A stretch of DNA of 64,000 nucleotides, taken from NCBI GenBank assembly GCA_030524285.1, contig JAUNGQ010000005.1:62001-126000 (forward strand), written 5' to 3'. The translations under genes were made by a program, and so were the position numbers. Every line of letters starts with the position of its first letter. Positions within the stretch are counted from its first letter, which is position 1. The stretch comes from Eubacteriales bacterium. Its GTDB lineage: Bacteria > Bacillota > Clostridia > Oscillospirales > Butyricicoccaceae. The notes under the pieces were generated by a model. The model searched no databases. It had not been told where the DNA came from and was given only the letters and a program-made list of their open reading frames with translations. Below are positions 1 to 8,570 of this stretch, one piece after another.

Positions 1-70
1 CATAGCTTGAAACCACATTTCAATCATTTCAAAAAAATATACAAATAGTGTTCAAAGCTTGCAAAACAAA

Positions 71-98
71 GGCGGAATGCACACATGCACACTCCGCC
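71..98 (-). terminator. Rho-independent terminator of nadE
   Basis: A GGCGGA/TCCGCC stem lies just past the nadE stop; on the minus strand it is followed by TTTGTTTT. The left 70 bases of the window show nothing else. Confidence 0.7.
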
Positions 99-120
99 AA
101 AAATGGTAAAAAACACCTAT

Positions 121-2031
121 TTACAGATTTTCACACTGCTGCATCCACAGGGCGCTGACCGCATCCGACGGCATTCTCCAGTCGCCGCGCGGAGACAGTG
201 TAACCGTACCTACCTTCGGGCCATCCGGCAGACAGGAACGTTTGAACTGCTGGATGAAGAACCGGCGCACAAAAGTAGTCAGCCATTTTTTAATGATTTC
301 ATCATCATATACGCCGTCAAATGCCCGCTGCGCCATGCGGAAAATCTTCCGCGGCTCCATGCCGAAGCGCACCATATAATACAGGAAGAAATCATGCAGT
401 TCATATGGGCCTACCAGCTCCTCCGTCTTCTGGGAAATTTCGCCGTCCTTCGGTGGCAGCAGCTCCGGCGATACCGGTGTTGCCAATACATCGCGCAAGA
501 CGCGTCCGGTTTCACCGCCGGCACGCTCTGCTTCATACGCCGTGAGATACCGCACCAGCGTCTTCGGGATTGAACCATTGACACCATACATGGACATGTG
601 ATCGCCGTTATACGTTGCCCAGCCCAACGCCAACTCGGACAGGTCTCCAGTACCAATAACCATACCGCCAGTCTTATTTGCCAGATCCATCAACACCTGC
701 GTCCGCTCGCGCGCCTGTCCATTTTCAAAGGTGACGGAATGATCCTCCATCTCATGTCCGATATCAAGGAAATGCTGCGTAACCGATGCGCCGATTTCAA
801 TTGTCCGGCAACTGGTGCCATATGCCGCAGCAAGTGTCAGCGCATTATTCTTGGTCCGGCTGGTGGTGCCAAAGCACGGCATGGTCACTGCAATAATATC
901 CTTGCGGTCACGTCCCAGCATATCGAATGCATGGACTGTGACAATCAGCGCCAGTGCGGAATCCAGACCGCCGGACAGGCCGACAACAGCGGTCCTGGCA
1001 TGAGTATGACGGATACGGGTTGCCAAACCAGTTGCCTGCAATGTCAGAATTTCCTCACAACGTTCCGTCAGAGCATCCCTGTCAGACGGCACAAACGGCG
1101 TCTGTGCAATCGAGCGGGTCAGCTCGGTTTCACGCAGCTGCATATCAAATTCAATTGTTGAAATTCCATATTCCCTGTCTTTGCGGAAGGTATTCTGTCT
1201 GCGGCGTTCATAATCCAGACGCTTGACATCAATTTCCGAAATCGTCAGACCTGTTACAAAGCGCGGGGATTGGGCCAGCAATGTGCCATTTTCCGCAATC
1301 ACATTGTGGGCAGCAAAAACCAGATCGGTAGATGACTCGCCCTGGCCTGCATCACAGTATACGTAACCGCACTGCCCGCGTCCGGACTGGATACGGATCA
1401 AGTCACGGCGGTATGCCGCTTTACCGATGATCTCATCCGATGCCGACAGATTGAAGAGAATCGTTGCTCCTGCGCATGCGAGCTTACCGGACGGCGGATT
1501 TGTCACCCACAAATCCTCACAGATTTCTGCGGCTACCACAAATTCCGGCATATTCGCACACCGGAAAATCTGATTGGGATCGAGCCAGAAATTCTGATCG
1601 CCCCACTGCATATTTTCCTCGGTGTCATCTGTCGCTTCTGTAAAATGGCGCATCTCATAAAATTCCGAATAATTTGGTATATTGCGCTTTGGAACCATGC
1701 CAAGAATTTTGCCCTTATGCAGGAACGCCGCACAGTTATACAGGGAACCGCGCACCCGAACCGGAATGCCGACAAGAATCAGCATATCCATTTCCGCTGT
1801 TTCGCTTGCAATGCGCAAAAGCTGCTCCTTTGCGCCATTGAGCAGGATATCATGCAGGAACAAGTCCGAACAGGTATAGCCGGTCAGACACAGCTCTGGA
1901 AAACCAATGACCTGTACGCCCTTTTCATTTGCCTCCTGACACAGGGATATCATATGATCTGCATTAAATACACAGTCTGCCACATGAATTTCCGGCGTGG
2001 CAGCTGCTACTTTGATAAATCCGTCTTTCAT
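121..2031 (-). CDS. nadE: Glutamine-dependent NAD(+) synthetase
   Basis: Makes NAD+ from deamido-NAD+ using ATP and glutamine-derived ammonia; cytosolic, last step of NAD biosynthesis. The 636-aa protein has an N-terminal nitrilase-type glutaminase domain with a visible Glu46-Lys115-Cys171 triad (GFPELCLTGY, PKRNIPNY, AAEICEDLW). The C-terminal ATP-pyrophosphatase domain has the P-loop SGGLDS at 353-358. The length fits the long two-domain bacterial/mycobacterial type, not the short ammonia-dependent NadE. The ATG is preceded by GAGGTG seven bases upstream. The gene stands alone, with its own terminator. Confident by motif and length. Confidence 0.96.
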   Translation of the reverse strand: MKDGFIKVAAATPEIHVADCVFNADHMISLCQEANEKGVQVIGFPELCLTGYTCSDLFLHDILLNGAKEQLLRIASETAEMDMLILVGIPVRVRGSLYNCAAFLHKGKILGMVPKRNIPNYSEFYEMRHFTEATDDTEENMQWGDQNFWLDPNQIFRCANMPEFVVAAEICEDLWVTNPPSGKLACAGATILFNLSASDEIIGKAAYRRDLIRIQSGRGQCGYVYCDAGQGESSTDLVFAAHNVIAENGTLLAQSPRFVTGLTISEIDVKRLDYERRRQNTFRKDREYGISTIEFDMQLRETELTRSIAQTPFVPSDRDALTERCEEILTLQATGLATRIRHTHARTAVVGLSGGLDSALALIVTVHAFDMLGRDRKDIIAVTMPCFGTTSRTKNNALTLAAAYGTSCRTIEIGASVTQHFLDIGHEMEDHSVTFENGQARERTQVLMDLANKTGGMVIGTGDLSELALGWATYNGDHMSMYGVNGSIPKTLVRYLTAYEAERAGGETGRVLRDVLATPVSPELLPPKDGEISQKTEELVGPYELHDFFLYYMVRFGMEPRKIFRMAQRAFDGVYDDEIIKKWLTTFVRRFFIQQFKRSCLPDGPKVGTVTLSPRGDWRMPSDAVSALWMQQCENL

Positions 2032-2177
2032 ATTTGCACCTCAAACAATTTGATGATGCTCCTATTATACCCCACAGAAAGGAAGTTGAAAAGTAGAATC
2101 CGTTCATCACCACGGAAATCCATGATCAAAAAAATAATATGGAATAACGCCCTCCGTCTTTGAGTGAGGCTTTACTA

Positions 2178-2450
2178 TCACACCATTCCAATCTCAACCT
2201 CGCCGTCAGACATCGCATACACCTGTATCCGGCGCGAGGTCTTCCGCGTCCCGGTCTGCGGCACACGGTCAATGACAACATCATATGTCCCGGCGGCAAT
2301 CCGCATATTGTTACCTGCATCATATCTGCCAACAGAGACATAGATATCCCCTGTCGTGAAATTTTTCACCTTCCATTTCAACGCACTCAGCTGCATGTCA
2401 AATTCCGTTATCGCCCCTGCTCCGCACTGCTTCCGTCTGCAAATAAGCAT
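2178..2450 (-). CDS. Small hypothetical protein (90 aa)
   Basis: Not recognised. The 90-aa protein starts with a short Cys/Lys/Arg-rich stretch (MLICRRKQC), then a predicted beta-rich body (WKVKNFTTGDIYVSVGRY, GTYDVVIDRV) and an acidic end. There is no signal peptide or membrane segment. Support for a real gene: AGGTGA five bases before the ATG and a good sigma-A-like promoter upstream overlapping a perfect palindrome. It lies between nadE and the deacetylase on the same strand, separated from both by terminators or long gaps, so it is probably monocistronic. Function unknown. Confidence 0.6.
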   Translation of the reverse strand: MLICRRKQCGAGAITEFDMQLSALKWKVKNFTTGDIYVSVGRYDAGNNMRIAAGTYDVVIDRVPQTGTRKTSRRIQVYAMSDGEVEIGMV

Positions 2451-2488
2451 AATATCACCTTTCGTATAATTATTTTAAAAATATACAA

Positions 2489-2519
2489 ATTATAATATTT
2501 TCACTGACAATATTGTCAA
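2489..2519 (-). promoter_or_regulatory. Promoter with palindromic operator for the 90-aa gene
   Basis: On the minus strand a -35 TTGACA (2519-2514) precedes -10 candidates TATTAT (16-base spacer) or TATAAT (19-base spacer). The -35 is embedded in the perfect palindrome TGACAATATTGTCA (2505-2518), which is placed like a repressor operator. The regulator is unknown. Confidence 0.6.
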
Positions 2520-2547
2520 GCGAAAGAAATGGCAGCGCTGTGGATAA

Positions 2548-2576
2548 AAAAGGCCCCCTCAGAAAAGGGAGCCTTT
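2548..2576 (-). terminator. Terminator downstream of the deacetylase gene
   Basis: Minus-strand stem AAAGGCTCCC/GGGGGCCTT followed by a T-run. It sits beside a repeat-family fragment and may itself be derived from one. Confidence 0.65.
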
Positions 2577-2652
2577 CGTCTGTTGATCAACCGATCTATC
2601 CTGTGCAAAAATAAAACGGTTGTTTCAAAGTCTCCCTCAAAGAGGGAGATAG
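2577..2652 (+). repeat. Fragment of the dispersed structured element
   Basis: Matches the left end of the extended copy at 58561: CTGTTGATCAACC, then a tract with CAAAAATAAAACGGTTGTT, then a TCTCCCTC-GAGGGAGA stem. The rest of the element is missing. Confidence 0.6.
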
Positions 2653-2666
2653 CGTTTGCCGGCAAT

Positions 2667-4223
2667 TTAATATTGCTTTTTTTCTTCTGAATCCGAATTG
2701 TCTGTATCATCCGTATCCGCATCCGTGCTGTCTTCATCCTCTGCGGACTCATCATATTCCGGTGGTGTTGTATCATTCACCTCAAAATGTACCGGACGGG
2801 TGGTATTGGTAATTGGCAGCATTTCGATCCCTTCTTCATTCAGTCCATCAATAATACCCTGCAATACCTTTGTTGTCTTTTCCTTGCCATAGGTATCATG
2901 CATCAACAGGATAACATCATTTCTGGAAGAGATAGTAACCTCATGCAGCGCGTAATCCACCATTTCTTCAACCGTATAATTACCGCCCTCTGCATCATGG
3001 CTATATGCATTCCAGTCATAATATTCAAAGCCGCGGCGGGTCATCTCCGTCACAATTGCATCATAACAGCCACTTTTATTGACCTGTCCATTGCTGCCGC
3101 CCGGGAACCGGAAGCCCTGTACGCGATAACCGGTCAGCTCATAAATCTTGTCATAAGCAGCCGCAAAATCCGCCAGATAGGCTTCTGTCGACTGATAAAT
3201 CTTACTGTACTCATGCTCGTTGGCATGGATACAAAGGGTATGTCCATCCTTTACGATGCGTTTGAGGATATCCTGGGTATCATCATCAATTTCACTGGCA
3301 ACAACAAAGAAGGTTGCTTTCACGCCTTCCTTTGCCAATGTATCCAGAATCTTCGGTGTGTTGGTATCGGACGGGCCGTCATCAAAGGTCAGATAGCAGA
3401 CCTTTTTATTACTGAGCTTATTTTCTTCATCCACTGCATCTGCATACAGTCCCGGATATTCCTTTGCGTAGTCTGGTAAGGAAGTATCATCCTTGATTGC
3501 ACGGTACTGCTTGGATTCCTGCTGACTTGCAGGCCCTTCCTTCTGTCTTGCCGCGAGCTGTTCCTCCTCCGTCAGCACAACAGCTGAGCCTGTATCCATT
3601 GTATCCTTGTTCTTATCCCGATTTCCCAGCGCCCGTACAGCAGATACAATCAAGACGATCAACAGCAAAACAATAACAATACCCGTTCCGAGTACGATCA
3701 AACGCCTTCTGCGTCTGCGCAATCTGGCTGCTTTGCTGTTTTTGTTTTTCTTTTTGTTTGGAGCGCTATTTGTTTTCTTCTTTTGTGCTGCCGATGGATT
3801 TTTTTTCTTTGATTCAGGCTTTTTTTCCTCTACCATCGGCTTTTGTTCCGTCTTACGCTCAGCGGCTTCCGGCATAGGTTCTTCAAGCCTGGTTTCCTGC
3901 TCTTCCTCCGCAGCCTCTGTCTCACTGGCTGCTGCTGCCCGCTCAATCAGCTCATCCACAGACAATACCTGAGGCTTGTCCTCCGACGGCGCAAAGGAAT
4001 CTGCTGTTTCCTGATTCTCGGCCTTTTCTTCCTGTGGCTTCTCTGCCGTCTCCTTCTCTTGTGGCTTATCCGTTTCTGCCTGCGGCTCATCTGTCTTTTT
4101 CCTTGGCAGATCATCAATCAAATCAAACTGTTCCATCAGCTTCTGCAAAGCTTCCAGATCTTCTCTTGCCTGCTGGCGTTTATCCTGTGAATCATTCGGT
4201 TTCTGATCAAATTCATGATCCAT
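2667..4223 (-). CDS. Membrane-anchored polysaccharide deacetylase (NodB family)
   Basis: Predicted to remove N-acetyl groups from a cell-wall or surface glycan outside the membrane. The 518-aa protein has a long charged cytoplasmic N-terminus (1-174, acidic then Lys/Arg-rich), one membrane segment (175-197), a linker and a NodB catalytic domain (about 270-490). Active-site motifs are intact: TFDDGP at 279-284, metal-binding HANEH at 333-337, RFPGG at 372-376, and LMHD with His442. The C-terminal 35 residues are Asp/Glu-rich. The start has GAGGAG 11 bases upstream. The unusually long basic-acidic cytoplasmic region is the odd part; substrate is inferred only (peptidoglycan GlcNAc or MurNAc likely). 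Confidence 0.9.
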   Translation of the reverse strand: MDHEFDQKPNDSQDKRQQAREDLEALQKLMEQFDLIDDLPRKKTDEPQAETDKPQEKETAEKPQEEKAENQETADSFAPSEDKPQVLSVDELIERAAAASETEAAEEEQETRLEEPMPEAAERKTEQKPMVEEKKPESKKKNPSAAQKKKTNSAPNKKKNKNSKAARLRRRRRRLIVLGTGIVIVLLLIVLIVSAVRALGNRDKNKDTMDTGSAVVLTEEEQLAARQKEGPASQQESKQYRAIKDDTSLPDYAKEYPGLYADAVDEENKLSNKKVCYLTFDDGPSDTNTPKILDTLAKEGVKATFFVVASEIDDDTQDILKRIVKDGHTLCIHANEHEYSKIYQSTEAYLADFAAAYDKIYELTGYRVQGFRFPGGSNGQVNKSGCYDAIVTEMTRRGFEYYDWNAYSHDAEGGNYTVEEMVDYALHEVTISSRNDVILLMHDTYGKEKTTKVLQGIIDGLNEEGIEMLPITNTTRPVHFEVNDTTPPEYDESAEDEDSTDADTDDTDNSDSEEKKQY

Positions 4224-4503
4224 ATGATATCAATCTCCTCTCTTCGGTATTTCCGGAGCAGCCGCTTGATTCCCCTGCGGCCAATACCATCCACCCCCGA
4301 TTCTGTTTATTATAGTCAATTATACCATAAAAAACAATATTTTTGACAAATTTTCGACAATATTCTTACTTCTTTGCAAAATTTCCTCTCATCCCGCTTA
4401 TTCTCATTCATATTTTGGAGCAAAAAACAGCATTTTTTTCTGTCTTTACATCGTTTCTCTCTCATGCTATGATAACAGCATCAAAGAAATGCAGAAAAAT
4501 ATG

Positions 4504-4727
4504 TTTCTCAGTCTGTCGATAAACCTAATCCGCATGTAATAAAGCCTCCCTCTTCGAGGGAGGGGGACCGCCGCGAAGCGGTGGTGGAAGGAGTAAAAAC
4601 GTAGCCTTACTGTATCAATTGAAACCGCTTTGCAGAAGACGAATGCAACCGAACTCCCTCAGTCAGCTTCGCTGACAGCTCCCTCTGGGAGGGAGCCTAG
4701 TATGTATTTTTTCGACAAGCTGAGAAA
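4504..4727 (+). repeat. Full-length extended copy of the dispersed structured element
   Basis: Outer inverted repeats TCTCAGTCTGTCGA (4507-4520) and TCGACAAGCTGAGA bound a core with the GCCTCCCTC-GAGGGAGG stem, a second hairpin ACCGCCGCGAAGCGGTGGT, a central stem, the TCAGCTTCGCTGA hairpin and the closing GCTCCCTC-GAGGGAGC stem. The remainder of the 4224-4792 gap holds a TATAAT-containing AT-rich region for the deacetylase and nothing else recognised. Confidence 0.85.
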
Positions 4728-4792
4728 AATATTTTTCTATTTGTATATTATTTTTTATTTTATACTTTTTGTATTGAAAGGATGGTATGATT

Positions 4793-5263
4793 ATGTCTGT
4801 TACGTATGCATCTTTGACCGAGCAGGAGCAAAATCTGATTTTCTCCTCTTTCTCCCGTGCAGATGCCCTGCGCCTCGGTACGCTCATCAATGAGGCTTCT
4901 GTCGATTATCCGGAGCCGATCGCTACTGAGATCACCATCAACGGTCTTGTCGTTTACCGCTATTTTCAGGATGGCTCCCGCCCGGACAGTGAGCTGTGGC
5001 TGGAACGCAAGCGCAACGCAGTTGATCTGATGCAAATGGGCTCCCTGCGCTTTGGCTGTCTGCTGGAGGAAACCGGTGAATCACTGGAGAGCCGCAAGCT
5101 GAATGCGGATGATTATGCTCCGGGCGGCGGCGGTATGCCGATTATCCTGAAGGATACCGGTGTGATTGGCTCCGTATGTGTTTCCGGTGAGCCGAACCAT
5201 CTGGACGATCAGGCAATTGTCACCAAGGCATTACAACAGCTCAAGGCGGAAAAGGAAGCGTAA
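4793..5263 (+). CDS. UPF0303 / GlcG-HbpS-like heme-degrading domain protein
   Basis: A 156-aa cytosolic protein resembling the GlcG/HbpS (DUF336, UPF0303) fold. Supporting features are the opening helix with a DALRLG segment, the central NGLVVYRYFQDGS-ExxLWLERKRNAV strand-helix unit, and the late Gly-rich GGGGMPI-LKDTGVIGSVCVSG turn typical of this family. Members are small oligomeric proteins; some bind heme or cobalamin, but the cellular role is usually unknown. The start at 4793 has AAAGGA ten bases upstream; an in-frame ATG at 4787 is only four bases from it and less likely. It follows a repeat copy and is followed by a separate promoter, so it is monocistronic. Confidence 0.75.
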   Translation: MSVTYASLTEQEQNLIFSSFSRADALRLGTLINEASVDYPEPIATEITINGLVVYRYFQDGSRPDSELWLERKRNAVDLMQMGSLRFGCLLEETGESLESRKLNADDYAPGGGGMPIILKDTGVIGSVCVSGEPNHLDDQAIVTKALQQLKAEKEA

Positions 5264-5357
5264 CCAAAGGCCCCTTCCTGAAGGAAGTCTGATATCGGAA
5301 CCTGCCCACCATATCATATGGTGGGCAGATTTATTTGTACTTTTGCATCATTTCTGG

Positions 5358-5386
5358 TTGATTCCCGTTGTCTGGACGAGTATAAT
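5358..5386 (+). promoter_or_regulatory. Sigma-A-type promoter of the lipoprotein gene
   Basis: TTGATT, a 17-base spacer, then TATAAT, 34 bases before the ATG. Confidence 0.7.
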
Positions 5387-5420
5387 AGTGGTATCTCACT
5401 GTACATGCAAAGGAGCTATT

Positions 5421-6092
5421 ATGAAAAGAAGATTATTATCCCTGGGTCTTGCTGCCGTCGTTCTGACCGGGTTGCTAACCGGTTGTGGAAGTACCAGGAA
5501 AATTGTAGCATCAGAGACATATGAGGTTGATAAAAATCCTGCTGTAACTGTAGAGGGTGACTGGATTGTCCCGGGTAAAGACCGCGAGCTGACCTTTCAG
5601 GCTGACGGTACCTATACCAGTACCATCTCCAGCTCTATGAACGGCAAATACGTTTATTACAAGGACATTGAAGGCTTTGCGCTTGCCGATGCATTTGATC
5701 AGCTTACCTATGTTGTCCTGTCGGATTCCGATGGCAAGGAACAGATTTTTAGCGCTGTTCTGGGTGATGTCATGGTTGGCTATCACAATCAGGATCAGTG
5801 CTATTATTTCCGTAAAGACCGTGAAATCGTACCGGAAACAGATTTTCTTGGCAGCTGGATAGATGCCTCTGGCGGTAAGTATACCATGACACTGCAAGCG
5901 GACGGTACAGGCAAGCTGGGTGAAGCAGATGACCTGCGCGATTGTACCTACCGTTATTCCGAAGACACCGGATATCTAACCATCACAGATGAGGATACGG
6001 AACAGGAATATGCTGTCGGTATGTATGAGGGCTATCTGTTCCTGATGACTGTCGGAAACTATTACAGCATGTATCTGTACCAACCGGCGTAA
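5421..6092 (+). CDS. Predicted lipoprotein of unknown function
   Basis: A 223-aa exported lipoprotein. The N-terminus MKRR, a hydrophobic stretch and the lipobox LLTGC (Cys22) indicate cleavage by signal peptidase II and anchoring to the outer face of the membrane. The mature part has two similar beta-rich halves, each with a W-x-P or W-I then LTFQADGTYT / MTLQADGTGK motif (about residues 48-65 and 153-168). This resembles the lipocalin-like DUF4923/DUF5640 style repeats of Clostridia, a resemblance not checked. The start is decided by AAAGGAG directly upstream and by the consensus promoter before it; the longer in-frame extension is not expressed from that promoter. Monocistronic, with terminator at 6183-6214. 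Confidence 0.85.
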   Translation: MKRRLLSLGLAAVVLTGLLTGCGSTRKIVASETYEVDKNPAVTVEGDWIVPGKDRELTFQADGTYTSTISSSMNGKYVYYKDIEGFALADAFDQLTYVVLSDSDGKEQIFSAVLGDVMVGYHNQDQCYYFRKDREIVPETDFLGSWIDASGGKYTMTLQADGTGKLGEADDLRDCTYRYSEDTGYLTITDEDTEQEYAVGMYEGYLFLMTVGNYYSMYLYQPA

Positions 6093-6109
6093 AAAATACG
6101 CACAAATCA

Positions 6110-6180
6110 AAGCCTCCCTCTTCGAGGGAGGTGGCGCGGCGTAAGCCGTGACGGACCTTGGTGCAGGTTATTCTAAAACC
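6110..6180 (+). repeat. Truncated dispersed element (left arm)
   Basis: Left-arm stem GCCTCCCTC-GAGGGAGG and hairpin GCGCGGCGTAAGCCGTG, then GGACCTTGGTGCAGGTTATTCT, the junction seen in copies with the 70-bp palindromic core; the rest is lost. Confidence 0.7.
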
Positions 6181-6182
6181 TT

Positions 6183-6214
6183 GCTGCTTTCTCCATGAAG
6201 GCAGCTGTTTTTTT
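6183..6214 (+). terminator. Terminator of the lipoprotein gene
   Basis: Stem GCTGCTTTC/GAAGGCAGC followed by seven or more T residues. Confidence 0.8.
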
Positions 6215-6280
6215 GTTCTGCTTCCCTCTGCTCCTGCATACGATGCCATGACAGTAAAGCTGAAAGGAGAGGCTTTTCTT

Positions 6281-6682
6281 ATGGCTACAGGTAAACTGAT
6301 TGTACAAACCCGTGCCGCTCGTGGCGCTGTGCCCGTTGTCGGCGCCGCTGTGACGATCTTCTGTCCAGATGCGAGCGGTACGCCACAGCCCTGTGTATCT
6401 ACCCGTACCAATACCAGCGGCTCAACAGAAGCGATTGAACTGGAAGCTCCATCTCTGGAGAATGTAGATCCTGACAGTGTCCCACCGTTTGCCGCCTATC
6501 GTGTGGATATCGATCATCCCGATTATCGCCCAGTGACCGTTACGGATGTCGCTGTTTTTTCCAATATTCTTACAACCATGCCGGTTACGATGGTCCCGCC
6601 ACGTTCCATAGAAGAACTGAACAAGCGGATTATCATCCACAGCCCGGAAACCGGCCCCAGCGGATCAGGAAGTGAATCATGA
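6281..6682 (+). CDS. Hypothetical protein, beta-sandwich-like, partner of SpoIID-like protein
   Basis: A 133-aa protein with no signal peptide. Residues 1-105 read like a small carboxypeptidase-regulatory or Ig-like beta-sandwich: GKLIVQTRAARGAVPVVGAAVTI, a TNTSGSTEAIEL turn, and YRVDIDHPDYRPVTV, the pattern of peptidase-associated CarboxypepD_reg domains. The tail is Pro/Gly/Ser-rich. It is preceded by AAAGGAG, 11 bases before the ATG. The last codons overlap the next start (ATGA), so the two genes are translationally coupled and probably act together, perhaps at the spore or cell surface. The function is inferred from the partner only. Confidence 0.7.
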   Translation: MATGKLIVQTRAARGAVPVVGAAVTIFCPDASGTPQPCVSTRTNTSGSTEAIELEAPSLENVDPDSVPPFAAYRVDIDHPDYRPVTVTDVAVFSNILTTMPVTMVPPRSIEELNKRIIIHSPETGPSGSGSES

Positions 6683-8025
6683 CAGATTTTCCATATGTAC
6701 CGGAATTTATTACCGTTCATCTCGGTCCTCCCAATTCTCCTGCACGGAATGTCACTGTCCCGTTTCTGGAATATATCCAGAATGTTGCTTCCAGCGAGCT
6801 GTATCCGACATGGCCGGAAAATGCCCTGCGCGCCAATATCTACGCCCAGGTTTCCTTTGCTTTAAACCGGATTTATACCGAATGGTATCGTTCCCGTGGA
6901 TATGATTTCGATATCACCAATTCCACAGCCTACGATCAGGCATTTGTAGAAGGACGTGATATTTTTGACAATGTCGCGGATATCGTCAACGAACTGTTTG
7001 ACCAGTATCTTGCCCGTCCCAGCTTTATCCAGCCGCTATTTGCCTCCTACTGTGATGGAAGACGGGTACAATGTACTGGTCTGAGCCAATGGGGTACGGT
7101 TGACCTTGCACAGCAGGGCTTGACTCCATATGAAATCCTGACCCATTATTATGGCAATGATCTGGATATCCGCACGGCTCCCATCCGCCCACTTATCCAA
7201 TCTTATCCCGGTACACCACTGCGTATCGGTACGGTTTCCCGCAGTGTTGAAGTGATGCAGGAACGCTTAAATCGGATTTCCAACAATTATCCCGCTATCC
7301 CGAAAATCTACCCGGTCAACGGTGTTTTTGATCTGGATACCTACAATGCTGTCGTAGCGTTCCAGCGGATTTTTAACCTGACGCCGGATGGTGTTGTCGG
7401 GCCATCTACATGGTCCCAGATCACATCTGTTTATACAGCTGTCCGTAATCTTGCCGAACTGACAGCAGAGGGAATTACACTCCAGGATGTATCGCGTGAA
7501 TTGCCAACTGCCCTGCGTGAAGGGATGCAGGGCACCAATATCCGACTGCTGCAATTTTATCTGAGTACAGTCGGTACGTTCAATGACGCTGTACCGGTCA
7601 TCGAAATTGACGGCTTCTTTGGCCCGCTCACACGGGATGCCGTCATTGCCTTCCAGCGTGATGCCGGTCTGACGCCGGATGGTATTGTCGGCCCGAACAC
7701 CTGGAATGCCCTGATCGCCGCCTATGAACAGATTGCGGCTACCCTACAGGATACCGGTAATGTTTCGCTCCCGCCAACAAGTACGCTGGTTCTTGGCTCA
7801 CAATCCAATGATGTTTCCCGATTACAGCAAAACCTCAATCGGCTTTCTGCCTTTTATCCGGAAATCAACCGTATCCCACAGACCGGATATTTTGGCGAAC
7901 AGACCCGAAATGCTGTTCTTGCCTTTCAGCAGATTTTCGGCGAGCCGGTAACCGGAAATGTCTCCCCCTATACGTTCTATTTAATCGAAGTCGCTGCAAA
8001 CCAGGCAGAAATGAACGGATCATAA
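6679..8025 (+). CDS. SpoIID-like / peptidoglycan-binding protein with three PG_binding_1 domains
   Basis: The 448-aa protein has an N-terminal region (about 1-170) with SpoIID/LytB-like features: VPFLEYIQNVASSELYPTWPENALRANIYAQVSFALNRI and, later, GLSQWGTVDLAQQGLTPYEILTHYYGNDLDI. Three peptidoglycan-binding type 1 repeats follow (about 185-260, 275-350, 370-440), each ending in a G-x-F/Y-G/D-x-x-T-x-x-AV-x-AFQ motif. No export signal is visible, as is also seen for some sporulation proteins loaded inside the mother cell. It likely binds or processes spore cortex or cell-wall glycan; Gram-positive spore formers carry such fusions. The start overlaps the preceding stop by four bases. Confidence 0.8.
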   Translation: MTDFPYVPEFITVHLGPPNSPARNVTVPFLEYIQNVASSELYPTWPENALRANIYAQVSFALNRIYTEWYRSRGYDFDITNSTAYDQAFVEGRDIFDNVADIVNELFDQYLARPSFIQPLFASYCDGRRVQCTGLSQWGTVDLAQQGLTPYEILTHYYGNDLDIRTAPIRPLIQSYPGTPLRIGTVSRSVEVMQERLNRISNNYPAIPKIYPVNGVFDLDTYNAVVAFQRIFNLTPDGVVGPSTWSQITSVYTAVRNLAELTAEGITLQDVSRELPTALREGMQGTNIRLLQFYLSTVGTFNDAVPVIEIDGFFGPLTRDAVIAFQRDAGLTPDGIVGPNTWNALIAAYEQIAATLQDTGNVSLPPTSTLVLGSQSNDVSRLQQNLNRLSAFYPEINRIPQTGYFGEQTRNAVLAFQQIFGEPVTGNVSPYTFYLIEVAANQAEMNGS

Positions 8026-8033
8026 ACAACAAA

Positions 8034-8282
8034 CGGTTCCTTCTTGGATGAAGCTGACTGAGGGGCGCGTGCTGCTGAATGCAGCCGAGCGCATGCGAGA
8101 GCGCGCCCCCGGCCAACGTAACAAAACCACTTACAGGTTCACTCCCTACAGGTATTCTGAAACCATGCCGAGCTTGCTTTATCGAAGCAAGCTTTCGGCA
8201 TGATAATCTGTTTCAGAATACGCTGCACCAAGGTCCGTCTTCGCCTGCGGCGAATCCACCTCCCTCGAAGAGGGAGGCTTTG
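8034..8282 (-). repeat. Dispersed element, long variant with palindromic core
   Basis: Reverse-orientation copy. It contains the second module (GGGGCGCG...CGCGCCCCC, 8062-8110), the 70-bp palindrome (8152-8221), and the left arm with hairpin TTCGCCTGCGGCGAA and stem CCTCCCTC-GAGGGAGG. The right arm is truncated. With the next repeat it fills the 8026-8527 gap. Confidence 0.85.
8152..8221. repeat. 70-bp near-perfect palindrome inside the long element
   Basis: Ends GTATTCTGAAAC/GTTTCAGAATAC and inner CATGCCGA-GCTTGCTT/AAGCAAGC-TCGGCATG arms. The same palindrome lies at 12967-13036, and a decayed one at 40750-40818. Confidence 0.85.
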
Positions 8283-8308
8283 GATAAACCCATATCATGT
8301 TAGGAATA

Positions 8309-8466
8309 AGGCTCCCTCCCAGAGGGAGCTGTCAGCGAAGCTGACTGAGGGAGTTTGATTGCATCCGTCTTCTGCACAGCGGTTGCAGTTGATACAGCAA
8401 AGCTACGTTTTCACTCCCTTCGTCTTCGCCTGCGGCGAATCCACCTCCCTCAAAGAGGGAGGCTTG
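8309..8466 (-). repeat. Dispersed structured element, standard core
   Basis: Complete standard copy in reverse orientation: GCTCCCTC-GAGGGAGC, CAGCGAAGCTG, a central stem with CATCCG...CGGTTGCAG, TTCGCCTGCGGCGAA and CCTCCCTC-GAGGGAGG. Confidence 0.85.
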
Positions 8467-8527
8467 GATGTGCACGAACCACAGCTGTCTATTTCATCCG
8501 GTAACTGAGATGGCTTTTTCCAAGCAA

Positions 8528-8557
8528 AAAACCGCTTCGGTTTCCCGAAGCGGTTTT
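8528..8557 (-). terminator. Terminator of serS
   Basis: 13-bp stem AAAACCGCTTCGG/CCGAAGCGGTTTT; T-run on the minus strand. Confidence 0.85.
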
Positions 8558-8570
8558 CAAAAGCAATCGT

